A stretch of DNA of 64,000 nucleotides, taken from Rhodoplanes tepidamans. Its GTDB lineage: Bacteria > Pseudomonadota > Alphaproteobacteria > Rhizobiales > Xanthobacteraceae. Positions within the stretch are counted from its first letter, which is position 1; each line of letters opens with the position of its first letter. The translations under genes were made by a program, and so were the position numbers. Where the stretch lies: the NCBI RefSeq assembly GCF_030813915.1, contig NZ_JAUSUJ010000005.1:1-64000 (forward strand). The letters run 5' to 3'. The notes beneath the pieces are model-generated. The model saw only the letters and a list, made by a program, of their open reading frames with translations, had not been told where the DNA came from and searched no databases. Below are positions 9,032 to 16,443 of this stretch, piece by piece.

Positions 9032-9046
9032 TTAGAACGGTTCGAA
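9032..9046. promoter_or_regulatory. Irr-box (ICE)-like palindrome
   Basis: TTAGAA-CGG-TTCGAA lies 96 bp upstream of the barrel gene. It matches the rhizobial iron control element bound by Irr (TTTAGAA-N3-TTCTAAA) at 12 of 14 fixed positions when the flanking bases are included. The same core with the identical CGG spacer recurs upstream of the bacterioferritin-associated ferredoxin gene at 24221-24235. The motif is seen; Irr control is inferred. Confidence 0.5.
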
Positions 9047-9131
9047 ACTCGTGTTTGTCGCTCCTGCGCAGGCACTTCGCCGCACTGTTGCCGAACCGTC
9101 ACGCTCGCCGGATTCCGCCGGCGCACAACCC

Positions 9132-9989
9132 TCACGCGGTCCCGGCCGACACCCGCCGCCGCGCCAGCACGCCGTGGCGGGGCGCGAACAGGAAGGCGAG
9201 GCCGAACAGCGTCGCCTGGGTCAGCACGATGCAGGCGCCGGGGGCGCCGTCGATGTGGAAGCTCGCCAGCGTCCCGGCGGCGGCCGAGAGCGTCGCGGTC
9301 GCGGTCGCGATCGCCAGCATGCGGCCGAACCGGTCGGTGAGCAGATAGGCGGTGGCACCGGGGCCGATCAGCATGGCGATCACCAGGATGATGCCGACCG
9401 CCTTGAGCGAGGCGACGATGGTGAGCGCGAGCAGCACCAGCAGGCCGTAGTGCAGCAGGCGCACCGGCAGGCCGATGGTGCGGGCGTGCGCGGGATCGAA
9501 GCAGTAGAGGAGGAGGTCGCGGCGGAACGCCAGCACGATCGCGAGCGTGCCGCCGGCCACCACGGCGGTCTCGATCACGTCGCGGGCCGACACGCCGAGC
9601 ACGTCGCCGAACAGGATGTGGTTGAGGTGCTGGTCGGTCTCGACCCAGGTGAACAGCACGAGGCCGAAGCCGAACATGCCGGAGAACACGATGCCCATCA
9701 CGGTGTCCTCCTTGACCCGGCTGTTCTCCTTCACGAAGCCGGTGAGCAGCGCGCAGGAGAGCCCGGCCGCGAAGGCGCCGACCGCGAGCGGCAGGGCGAG
9801 CACGTGGGCCAGCACGATGCCGGGCAGCACCGCGTGCGAGACGGCGTCGCCCATCAGCGACCAGCCCTTGAGCACCAGGTAGCAGGACAGCACCGCGCAG
9901 ACGGCGGCGACCATGACCGACACCGCGAGTCCGCGCTGCATGAACGGATAGGCGAGCGGCCCGGTGATCCAGTCGAGGACGGCGGTCAC
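9132..9989 (-). CDS. sitD: Mn/Fe ABC transporter permease SitD-like
   Basis: Integral membrane permease of the ABC-3 family (ZnuB/SitC/SitD), 285 aa with about eight hydrophobic segments. It shares the LKGWSLMGDAVSHAVLPGIVLAH block (where the cytoplasmic coupling region begins) and the FAPRHGVLARRR C-terminus with its paralogue SitC. It starts with GTG at 9989, overlapping the sitC stop codon (GTGA), so the two permeases are translationally coupled and probably form a heterodimer. Last gene of the sitABCD operon. It would move Mn(II), and perhaps Fe(II), across the inner membrane. Confidence 0.9.
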   Translation of the reverse strand: MTAVLDWITGPLAYPFMQRGLAVSVMVAAVCAVLSCYLVLKGWSLMGDAVSHAVLPGIVLAHVLALPLAVGAFAAGLSCALLTGFVKENSRVKEDTVMGIVFSGMFGFGLVLFTWVETDQHLNHILFGDVLGVSARDVIETAVVAGGTLAIVLAFRRDLLLYCFDPAHARTIGLPVRLLHYGLLVLLALTIVASLKAVGIILVIAMLIGPGATAYLLTDRFGRMLAIATATATLSAAAGTLASFHIDGAPGACIVLTQATLFGLAFLFAPRHGVLARRRVSAGTA

Positions 9990-10855
9990 GGCGTCGCCTC
10001 CAGGGTCGCGGCGCGGCGCCGGCGGGCGGCCAGCACGCCGTGCTTCGGCGCGAACACGAAGGCGAGGCCGAACAGCACGGTCTGCAGCGTGACGATGACG
10101 CCGCCGGTGGCGCCGTCGAGGAAGTAGCTGAGATACGCCCCCACCGCGCTGGTGGTCGTGCCGAGCGCGACCGCGATGGCGACGAGCCGGCCGAAGCGGT
10201 CGGCGAGCAGATAGGCGGTGGCGCCGGGCGTCACCACCATGGCGATGACCAGGCAGGCGCCGACCGCCTGCAGGGCCGCCACCGTGCAGGCGCTGAGCAG
10301 GGTGAAGAACACCACCTTCAGGGCGCCGACCCGGATGCCGATGCTGCGGGCGTGCGCCTCGTCGAAGAACGTCACCATCATGTCCTTCCACACCACCGCC
10401 ATCACGGCGAGCGACACGGCGGCGATGACCGCGACCTGCACGACGTCCTCGTCGGCGATGGCGAGGATGTTGCCGAGCACGATGGTCTGGATGCTGACCG
10501 CGGTCGGCCGCAGCGAGGCGATCAGCAGGCCGAGCGCGAACAGCGTGGTGAAGACGAGTCCGATCACGGCGTCCTCGCGCAGCCGCGACTTCTGCCGCAC
10601 CACGTGCATGGCGAGCGAGGCGAGCAGGCCGGCCGCGAAGGCGCCGGCCGCGAACGGCGCCCCGGCGATCGCCGCGACGGCGACGCCCGGCACGATGGCG
10701 TGGCCGAGCGCGTCGCCCATCAGCGACCAGCCCTTGAGCATCAGATAGGCCGACAGGAACGCGCAGGTGCCGCCGACCAGGGCGCTGACCCACATGGCCT
10801 TGCGCATGTAGTCGTAGCCGAAGGGGATGAGCAGCTCGGCGACCAGCGTGTCCAT
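9986..10855 (-). CDS. sitC: Mn/Fe ABC transporter permease SitC-like
   Basis: ABC-3 family inner-membrane permease of 289 aa, paralogous to the next gene. It has about eight TM segments; LKGWSLMGDALGHAIVPGVAVA follows the first membrane segment, and GATAYLLADRFGRL marks the loop before the last helices. The ATG at 10855 is one base past the sitB stop codon, and its own stop is inside the sitD GTGA overlap. Two permease genes downstream of one ATPase is the diagnostic SitABCD layout, in contrast to the single permease of ZnuABC. Confidence 0.9.
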   Translation of the reverse strand: MDTLVAELLIPFGYDYMRKAMWVSALVGGTCAFLSAYLMLKGWSLMGDALGHAIVPGVAVAAIAGAPFAAGAFAAGLLASLAMHVVRQKSRLREDAVIGLVFTTLFALGLLIASLRPTAVSIQTIVLGNILAIADEDVVQVAVIAAVSLAVMAVVWKDMMVTFFDEAHARSIGIRVGALKVVFFTLLSACTVAALQAVGACLVIAMVVTPGATAYLLADRFGRLVAIAVALGTTTSAVGAYLSYFLDGATGGVIVTLQTVLFGLAFVFAPKHGVLAARRRRAATLEATP

Positions 10856-10856
10856 G

Positions 10857-11879
10857 TCAGCGCCGCCTCTCGTCGTCGCGCCCGGCCGCGTCGGCCGCGT
10901 CGGGCCCGTCGGCGTCGCGGCCGGCGTCGTCGCCGTAGAGGACCAGCGGCCGCTCGTCGTCGGTCAGCACGGTGAGGCTGCGGCGGTCGGCATCGGCGTC
11001 GGCGTGCAGGGCGGCGCCGCCGAGGCTGAAGTTGCGCAGCACGCCGCCGAAGGTGCGCTCGAGATTGGCCCGGGTGAACACGGCCGCGGTCGGGCCGGCG
11101 GCCAGCACGGTGCGGTCGAGCAGCACCACCTGGTCGCAGAAGTCCGGCACGCTGCCGAGATTGTGGGTCGACACCAGCATCACGTGGCCGGCGTCGCGCA
11201 GGTCGCGCAGCAGCGCGACGATCGCCGCCTCGGTGGTCACGTCGACGCCGGTGAACGGCTCGTCGAGCAGGATGATGCGGCCCTCCTGGGCGAGGGCGCG
11301 GGCGAGGAAGACGCGCTTCTTCTGCCCGCCCGAGAGCTCGCCGATCTGGCGCCTGCGGAACGCCGTCATGCCGACCCGCTCCAGCGCCGCGTCGACCTTG
11401 CGCCGGTCGTCGCGCGAGGCGACGCGCAGCAGGTTCATGTGGCCGTAGCGGCCCATCATGACCACGTCCTCGACCAGCACGGGGAAGTTCCAGTCGACCT
11501 CCTCGCTCTGCGGCACATAGGCGACGATGTTGCGCTTCAGCGCCTGCGGGACCGGCAGGCCGGTGAGCCGCACCGTGCCGGCGGAGGGCCGCACGAAGCC
11601 CATGATCGCCTTGAACACGGTCGACTTGCCCGAGCCGTTGACGCCGACCAGGGCGCAGATGGTGCCGGGGTCGAGCGCGAAGGAGGCGTCGCGCACCGCC
11701 GTCATGCCGTTCGGATAGGTGACCGAGAGGCGGTCGACCAGGATGCCGTCGCCGCGCGGCGCCGCGGCGGCGGGCGGCACCCCGGCGGTCGAGGCCGCGG
11801 CGGTCGAGGCCGCGGCGGTCGAGGCCGCGGCGGTCGAGGCCGCGGCGGCGAGGCGATCGGCCGGCACCGGCGCGTTCAC
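10857..11879 (-). CDS. sitB: Mn/Fe ABC transporter ATPase SitB-like
   Basis: ATP-binding subunit powering the SitCD permease, 340 aa, longer than the usual 240-300. Walker [10 protein letters not shown] (79-87), Q-loop Gln124, signature LSGGQ (182-186) and Walker B ILLDEP (203-208) are intact. Start is GTG at 11879, overlapping the sitA stop (GTGA). There are two unusual extensions. An N-terminal low-complexity segment is made of AAAST repeats encoded by four perfect 15-bp units, and an acidic/basic tail of about 60 residues rich in Asp follows the nucleotide-binding domain. Neither belongs to the conserved fold. The repeat could vary in copy number without shifting frame. Confidence 0.92.
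   Translation of the reverse strand: MNAPVPADRLAAAASTAAASTAAASTAAASTAGVPPAAAAPRGDGILVDRLSVTYPNGMTAVRDASFALDPGTICALVGVNGSGKSTVFKAIMGFVRPSAGTVRLTGLPVPQALKRNIVAYVPQSEEVDWNFPVLVEDVVMMGRYGHMNLLRVASRDDRRKVDAALERVGMTAFRRRQIGELSGGQKKRVFLARALAQEGRIILLDEPFTGVDVTTEAAIVALLRDLRDAGHVMLVSTHNLGSVPDFCDQVVLLDRTVLAAGPTAAVFTRANLERTFGGVLRNFSLGGAALHADADADRRSLTVLTDDERPLVLYGDDAGRDADGPDAADAAGRDDERRR
11788..11847. repeat. four perfect 15-bp tandem repeats inside sitB
   Basis: The unit GTCGAGGCCGCGGCG is repeated four times without mismatch (11788-11847). On the minus strand it encodes the pentapeptide repeat A-A-A-S-T near the SitB N-terminus. As the unit is a multiple of three, slippage changes linker length only. 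Confidence 0.95.
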
Positions 11880-12838
11880 GTCCCGAACCCCGTGGCGATG
11901 GTCTCGACCGTGACCTTCAGGAGATCCAGATAGGTCGGCACCGGCCCACCCTCGGCGCTGAGCGAGTCGACATAGAGCACGCCGCCGTAGCGCGCCCCGG
12001 ACTCGCGGGCGACCTGCCGGGCCGGCCGGTCCGAGATGGTGCTCTCCGAGAAGACCACCGGAATCCTGTTCTTGCGGACGAGGTCGATGACCTTGCGGAC
12101 CTGCCGCGGCGTGCCCTGCTCGTCGGCGTTGATCGGCCACAGATAGGCTTCGCGCAGGCCGTAGTCGCGCGCCAGGTAGGAGAACGCCCCTTCGCTGGTC
12201 ACCAGCCAGCGCTGCGGCTCGGGGATCGCCGCGAGCCGCGCCCGCAGCGGCGCGTCGAGCGCCCTGATCGTCTCGGCATAGGCGGCGGCGTTGCGGCCAT
12301 AGGCTTCGGCGTTCGCCGGATCGCGCGCCGCCAGCGCCTTGCGGATGTTCTCGACATAGACGAGGGCGTTGGTCGGCGACATCCAGGCGTGCGGGTTGGG
12401 CTTGCCCGTGTAGGGCCCCTCGCCGATGCCCATCGGCGCGATGCCTTCGGTGACCACGACGCTCGGCACCTCGCGCAGCGTCTCGAAGAACCGCTCGAAC
12501 CAGCGCTCCAGGTTGAGGCCGTTCCACAGGACGAGGTCGGCGCCCTGGGCCCGCACGATGTCCTGCGGGGTCGGCTGGTAGTCGTGGATCTCGGCGCCCG
12601 GCTTGGTGATCGACTCCACCACGGCGCGGTCGCCGGCGACGTTGCGGGCGATGTCGGCGATCACCGTGAAGGTGGTGACGACCTTCAGGGGCCGGGCCAG
12701 CGGCCGGGCGGGTGATCCGGGGTCGGACGCCTGCGCGACGGCCGGACCGGCGGCACCGGCGAGCAGCGCCGCCCCGAGCAGCACCGGGATCCCGCAGAGC
12801 CGCGCCAGCACGGCGCCGGCACGCGCGACGATGGTCAT
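11876..12838 (-). CDS. sitA: Mn/Fe-binding periplasmic protein SitA-like
   Basis: Cluster A-I solute-binding protein of 320 aa that delivers metal to SitBCD. A signal peptide spans about residues 1-35 (cleavage near AVAQA). The four metal ligands of Mn-type members are visible: His85 in [10 protein letters not shown], His150 in NPHAWMS, Glu216 in TSEGAFSYL and Asp291 in LYVDSLS. Glu in the third position and the absence of a His-rich loop argue for Mn(II)/Fe(II) rather than Zn (ZnuA uses three His). I chose the ATG at 12838 because GGGGAGAG lies upstream; an in-frame start 30 bp further upstream exists but would precede the signal peptide. First gene of the operon, preceded by two Fur-family-like palindromes. 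Confidence 0.92.
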   Translation of the reverse strand: MTIVARAGAVLARLCGIPVLLGAALLAGAAGPAVAQASDPGSPARPLARPLKVVTTFTVIADIARNVAGDRAVVESITKPGAEIHDYQPTPQDIVRAQGADLVLWNGLNLERWFERFFETLREVPSVVVTEGIAPMGIGEGPYTGKPNPHAWMSPTNALVYVENIRKALAARDPANAEAYGRNAAAYAETIRALDAPLRARLAAIPEPQRWLVTSEGAFSYLARDYGLREAYLWPINADEQGTPRQVRKVIDLVRKNRIPVVFSESTISDRPARQVARESGARYGGVLYVDSLSAEGGPVPTYLDLLKVTVETIATGFGT

Positions 12839-12876
12839 GACGTCTCTCTCCCCTCGGATGGCGCGCAATCTCGCAA

Positions 12877-12893
12877 TTGCAAATTATTCGCAA
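12877..12893. promoter_or_regulatory. Fur/Mur-type operator upstream of sitA (proximal)
   Basis: TTGCAAATTATTCGCAA matches its own reverse complement at 14 of 17 positions and lies 39 bp upstream of the sitA start. The TTGC-aaat-n-attn-GCAA form is like the Fur/Mur boxes of alphaproteobacteria. Rhizobial sit operons are known to be repressed by Mur with Mn(II) through two Mur-responsive sequences. The assignment here rests on resemblance and context. Confidence 0.6.
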
Positions 12894-12929
12894 GTAAAGT
12901 GGTGCCGCCGCGCCGGCTTGTCAATCGTT

Positions 12930-12948
12930 TTTGCGAATGGCTCGCAAA
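12930..12948. promoter_or_regulatory. Fur/Mur-type operator upstream of sitA (distal)
   Basis: TTTGCGA-ATGGC-TCGCAAA is a perfect inverted repeat with 7-bp arms, centred 54 bp upstream of the proximal palindrome (about five helical turns). The TTGCGAA/CGCAA half-sites are shared by both, which fits a paired operator for a dimeric Fur-family repressor. Confidence 0.6.
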
Positions 12949-13103
12949 TACGGGCAGCGGCCCTTCGACGCGGCAGGGAGCCGGCGCGGCGGCGGGCCGC
13001 CTGCGGCGCGGGATCGGCGTGAGGGGGGATGGTGGAGAAGCGGGGCCTGGGCGAGGGGCGGCGGGTCGCGCGGCGGCGCGACCGGCGGGCGGAGGACGGC
13101 CGC

Positions 13104-16100
13104 CTACTCGGCCGGCGCGACCCGGGCGGCCTCACCCGGTCCGCCGGCGCGGCCGGCCTGCCCCCGGCCCCACCAGCGGCGGTGCAGGCGGTCGAGCAGC
13201 AGATAGATCACCGGGGTCGTGTAGAGGGTCAGGATTTGCGAGACCACGAGGCCGCCCATGATGGTGATGCCGAGCGGCCGGCGCAGCTCCGAGCCGGGGC
13301 CGGTGGCGAGCACCAGCGGCAGGGCGCCGAGCAGCGCCGCGCAGGTGGTCATCAGGATCGGCCGGAAGCGCTCGATGCAGGCCTCGTGCACGGCCTTGTC
13401 GGGCGACAGGCCGCGCGCGCGCTCGGCCTCCAGGGCGAAGTCGACCAGCATGATGCCGTTCTTCTTCACGATGCCGATCAGGAGGATGATGCCGATGAAG
13501 GCGATCACGGTCAGCTCGGCCTTGAACATGTTGAGCGCGAGCAGCGCGCCGAGGCCGGCCGAGGGCAGCGTCGAGATGATGGTCAGCGGATGGGCGAGGC
13601 TCTCGTAGAGCACGCCGAGCACGATGTAGACGGCGAGCAGCGCCGCGAGCAGCAGGATCGGCTGGGCCCCGGCGCTCTGCGCGAAGTTCTTGGCGTCGCC
13701 GGCGAAGTCGGCGCGGATCGAATCCGGCAGGTGCATCTCGTCGACCGCCTGGCGGATCGCCGCCGTAGCGGTGGCGAGCGGCATCTCGGCCGTCAGGTTG
13801 TACGTGATGGTGACGGCCGGGAACGGGCCCTGATGGTTGATGACCAGCGGCGCGAGGCCGCGCTCGAACCGCGCCACGGCCGAGAGCGGCACCTGCGTCC
13901 CCCTGCTCGCCTGCACGTAGACGCGGTCGAGGTCGGAGGGATCGCGCTGGTACCGCGGGTCGACCTCCAGCACCACCCGGTACTGGTTGCGCTGGGTGAA
14001 GATGGTGGAGACCTGGCGCTGCGAGAAGGCGTTGTTGAGCGCGTCGCTGATCTCCTGCACGTCGACGCCGAGGCGGGCCGCGGCGACGCGGTCGATCACC
14101 ACGTCGGCCTGCAGGCCGCCCTGCTCGCGGTCGGTCGACACGTCGATCACGCCCGGCACCTTGGCGATCCGCTCCTGCACCTTCGGCACCCAGGCCTGCA
14201 GCTCGTCGAAATTCGGGCCCCACAGGGTGAACTGGTACTGCGAGCGGCTGGAGCGGCCGCCGACCCGCACGTCCGAGGCCGGGAACATGAACACCCGCAC
14301 GCCCGGGATTCCCATCAGCCTGCCGCGCAGGCGGTCGACCACGCGCTGCGCCGGCATGCCGCGCTCGGCCAGCGGCTTGAGGCTGATGAACAGCCGGCCG
14401 CTGTTGATCGAGCCGCCGAAGGCCGAGCCGCCGACCGAGGAGCCGACGCCCGACACGGCCGGATCGGACAGCACGATCTCGGTGGCGCGCTGCTGGAGCT
14501 GCAGCATCTCCTGGTACGACACGTCGGTCGCGGCGACGACGCCGCCGAAGATCAGGTTGGCGTCGTCCTGGGGCATGAAGCCCTTGGGCGTGACGACGTA
14601 GAGATAGACGGTGAGGCCGATGGTGAGCAGGAGCGACAGCACCGCCATGAAGCGGTGGCGCAGCACCACGTCGAGGCTGCGGCCGTAGGCCCGGACCATG
14701 GCGCCGAGCACGCCGTCGACGATCCGGTCGAAGCGGCGCACGTGGCCGGGCGGCTGCCTGACGAAATGCGCGCAGATCATCGGCGTCACCGACAGCGACA
14801 CCACGGTGGAGACCACGATGGCGGCGGCCAGGGTCACCGAGAACTCGCGCAGGAAGCGGCCGACGATGCCGCCCATGAACAGGATCGGGATGAAGGCGGC
14901 GATCAGCGACAGGCTGATCGAGACCACGGTGAAGCCGATCTGGCGGGCGCCTTCGCGCGCCGCCCGCATCGGCGGGAGGCCCTTCTCCAGGTTGCGGAAG
15001 GTGTTCTCGATCATCACGATGGCGTCGTCGACGACGAAGCCGACCGAGACGATCAGGGCCATCAGCGACAGGTTGTTGATCGAGTAGCCGAACGCCCACA
15101 TCGCCATGCAGGTGCCGGCGAGCGACAGCGGCACGGTGACGCCGGCCGCGATCGTCGCCGCCCCGTGGCGCAGGAACACGAACACCACCAGCATCACCAG
15201 CACCACCGTGGCGGCGAGCGTGAACTGCATGTGGTGCACGCTCGCCCGGATGGTGTCGGTGCGGTCGGTGAGGATCGCGATCTCGAGGTCGGCCGGCACC
15301 CAGCGCCGCAGCTCGGGCAGCAGCGCCCGGATGCGGTCGACCATGGCGATCACGTTGGCGTCGGCCTGCTTGGTGATCACCAGCAGCACCGAGGGATCGC
15401 GATCGAACCAGGCGGCGGAGCGGCTGTTGCGGGTGCTCTGCTCGACGGTCGCCACCGCGGACAGCCGCACCACGACGCCGTCCTTGACGCGGACGATGAT
15501 GTCCTCGTAGTCGCGCGCGTCGCGGAGCTGGCCGTTGGTGCCGATCGTCTCGCCGAGCCGCGCGCCGTCGAAGGTGCCGAGCGGCCCGGTGGCGTTGGCG
15601 TCGACGATCGCCTTGCGCACGTCCTCGAGCGCGAGGCCCATGGCGGCGACCGCGGCGGGATCGACCCGCACCCGGATCGCCGGCTGGTCGGCTCCCGAGA
15701 CGCTGACCTCGGCGACGCCGTCGACCTGGGCGATGCGCTGGGCGACCACGGTGTCGGCGACGTCGTAGATGGTGCTCGCCCGCATGGTCTTCGAGGTCAG
15801 CGCCAGGATCAGGGCCGGCGCCGCGGCGGGATTGAGCTTGCGGAAGGTCGGGCGCGACGGCATGTCGCCGGGCAGGTCGGACAGCGCCGCGTTGATGGCC
15901 GCCTGCACGTCGCGCGCCGCGCCGTCGACATTCCGGGACAGGTCGAACTGGGCGATGATCGAGGTCGAGCCGAGCGACGAGGTCGAGGTCAGCTCGGTGA
16001 CGCCGGGGATCTCGCCGATGCGGCGCTCCAGCGGCGCCGCCACGGTCGCGGCCATGATCATCGGGTCGGCGCCCGGCCGGCTCGCCGACACCCGGATGGT

Positions 16101-16229
16101 CGGCAGGTCGACGGCCGGCAGGCTGGCGACCGGCAGGTTCTGGTAGGCGACGAGCCCGACCAGGAACAGCCCGATCGCCAGCAGCGTCGTGGCGATCGGC
16201 CGGGCGATGAACGGGCCGGAGAAGTTCAT
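13104..16229 (-). CDS. multidrug efflux RND transporter, MdtC-type subunit
   Basis: Inner-membrane drug/proton antiporter of 1041 aa, of the hydrophobe/amphiphile RND family. TM4 has the adjacent Asp pair (GFVVDDAIVMIEN) used for proton relay, and the partner Lys region (GIVKKNGIMLVDFALEAE) is in TM10. It is a close paralogue of the upstream gene at 16444. As in MdtABC, two different RND proteins share one adaptor, so a heterotrimeric pump is expected. GGAGG sits 9 bp upstream of the ATG. It is separated from the first RND gene by 214 bp with two palindromic elements, unlike the overlapping junctions earlier in the operon. The ligand is unknown; bile-salt, novobiocin-like or plant phenolic compounds are typical for the family. 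Confidence 0.92.
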   Translation of the reverse strand: MNFSGPFIARPIATTLLAIGLFLVGLVAYQNLPVASLPAVDLPTIRVSASRPGADPMIMAATVAAPLERRIGEIPGVTELTSTSSLGSTSIIAQFDLSRNVDGAARDVQAAINAALSDLPGDMPSRPTFRKLNPAAAPALILALTSKTMRASTIYDVADTVVAQRIAQVDGVAEVSVSGADQPAIRVRVDPAAVAAMGLALEDVRKAIVDANATGPLGTFDGARLGETIGTNGQLRDARDYEDIIVRVKDGVVVRLSAVATVEQSTRNSRSAAWFDRDPSVLLVITKQADANVIAMVDRIRALLPELRRWVPADLEIAILTDRTDTIRASVHHMQFTLAATVVLVMLVVFVFLRHGAATIAAGVTVPLSLAGTCMAMWAFGYSINNLSLMALIVSVGFVVDDAIVMIENTFRNLEKGLPPMRAAREGARQIGFTVVSISLSLIAAFIPILFMGGIVGRFLREFSVTLAAAIVVSTVVSLSVTPMICAHFVRQPPGHVRRFDRIVDGVLGAMVRAYGRSLDVVLRHRFMAVLSLLLTIGLTVYLYVVTPKGFMPQDDANLIFGGVVAATDVSYQEMLQLQQRATEIVLSDPAVSGVGSSVGGSAFGGSINSGRLFISLKPLAERGMPAQRVVDRLRGRLMGIPGVRVFMFPASDVRVGGRSSRSQYQFTLWGPNFDELQAWVPKVQERIAKVPGVIDVSTDREQGGLQADVVIDRVAAARLGVDVQEISDALNNAFSQRQVSTIFTQRNQYRVVLEVDPRYQRDPSDLDRVYVQASRGTQVPLSAVARFERGLAPLVINHQGPFPAVTITYNLTAEMPLATATAAIRQAVDEMHLPDSIRADFAGDAKNFAQSAGAQPILLLAALLAVYIVLGVLYESLAHPLTIISTLPSAGLGALLALNMFKAELTVIAFIGIILLIGIVKKNGIMLVDFALEAERARGLSPDKAVHEACIERFRPILMTTCAALLGALPLVLATGPGSELRRPLGITIMGGLVVSQILTLYTTPVIYLLLDRLHRRWWGRGQAGRAGGPGEAARVAPAE

Positions 16230-16240
16230 GACGGCGCCCT

Positions 16241-16269
16241 CCGACCCTCTCCCTCGGGGAGAGGGTCGG
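16241..16269. repeat. 13-bp-arm hairpin upstream of the MdtC-type gene
   Basis: Perfect arms CCGACCCTCTCCC (16241-16253) and GGGAGAGGGTCGG (16257-16269) flank a TCG loop, 11 bp upstream of the RND gene start. The core CCCTCTCCC/GGGAGAGGG recurs at 63194-63216, so it is a dispersed element rather than a gene-specific operator. There is no T-tract for rho-independent termination. Confidence 0.7.
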
Positions 16270-16300
16270 TCGTCCGCGCAAGAAGGTGTTCGTGAGCCCC

Positions 16301-16403
16301 GTCATTCCGGGGCGCGCCGAAGGCGCGAACCCGGAATCCAGCGACGAACTCGACATTCCGGGCTGGATTCCGGGTTCGGCGCTGCGCGCCGCCCCGGAAT
16401 GAC
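16301..16403. repeat. long REP/BIME-like palindrome
   Basis: Outer arms GTCATTCCGGGGC (16301-16313) and GCCCCGGAATGAC (16391-16403) match perfectly. Inside them GAACCCGGAATCCAG and CTGGATTCCGGGTTC form a second pair of arms, so the 103 bp can fold into an extended hairpin. This is a typical intergenic repeat of Rhizobiales genomes. It lies between two genes of one operon and may affect mRNA stability and the ratio of the two RND subunits. Confidence 0.85.
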
Positions 16404-16443
16404 CGGCCATATACTCCGCTCGCGCTCCGCTCTCTCATCGCCC

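Noticed and set aside
9132..12838. Assignment of the ABC importer as zinc-type ZnuABC
   Set aside because: It has two permeases, and SitA lacks the His-rich loop and carries the His-His-Glu-Asp ligand set of Mn/Fe-binding proteins.
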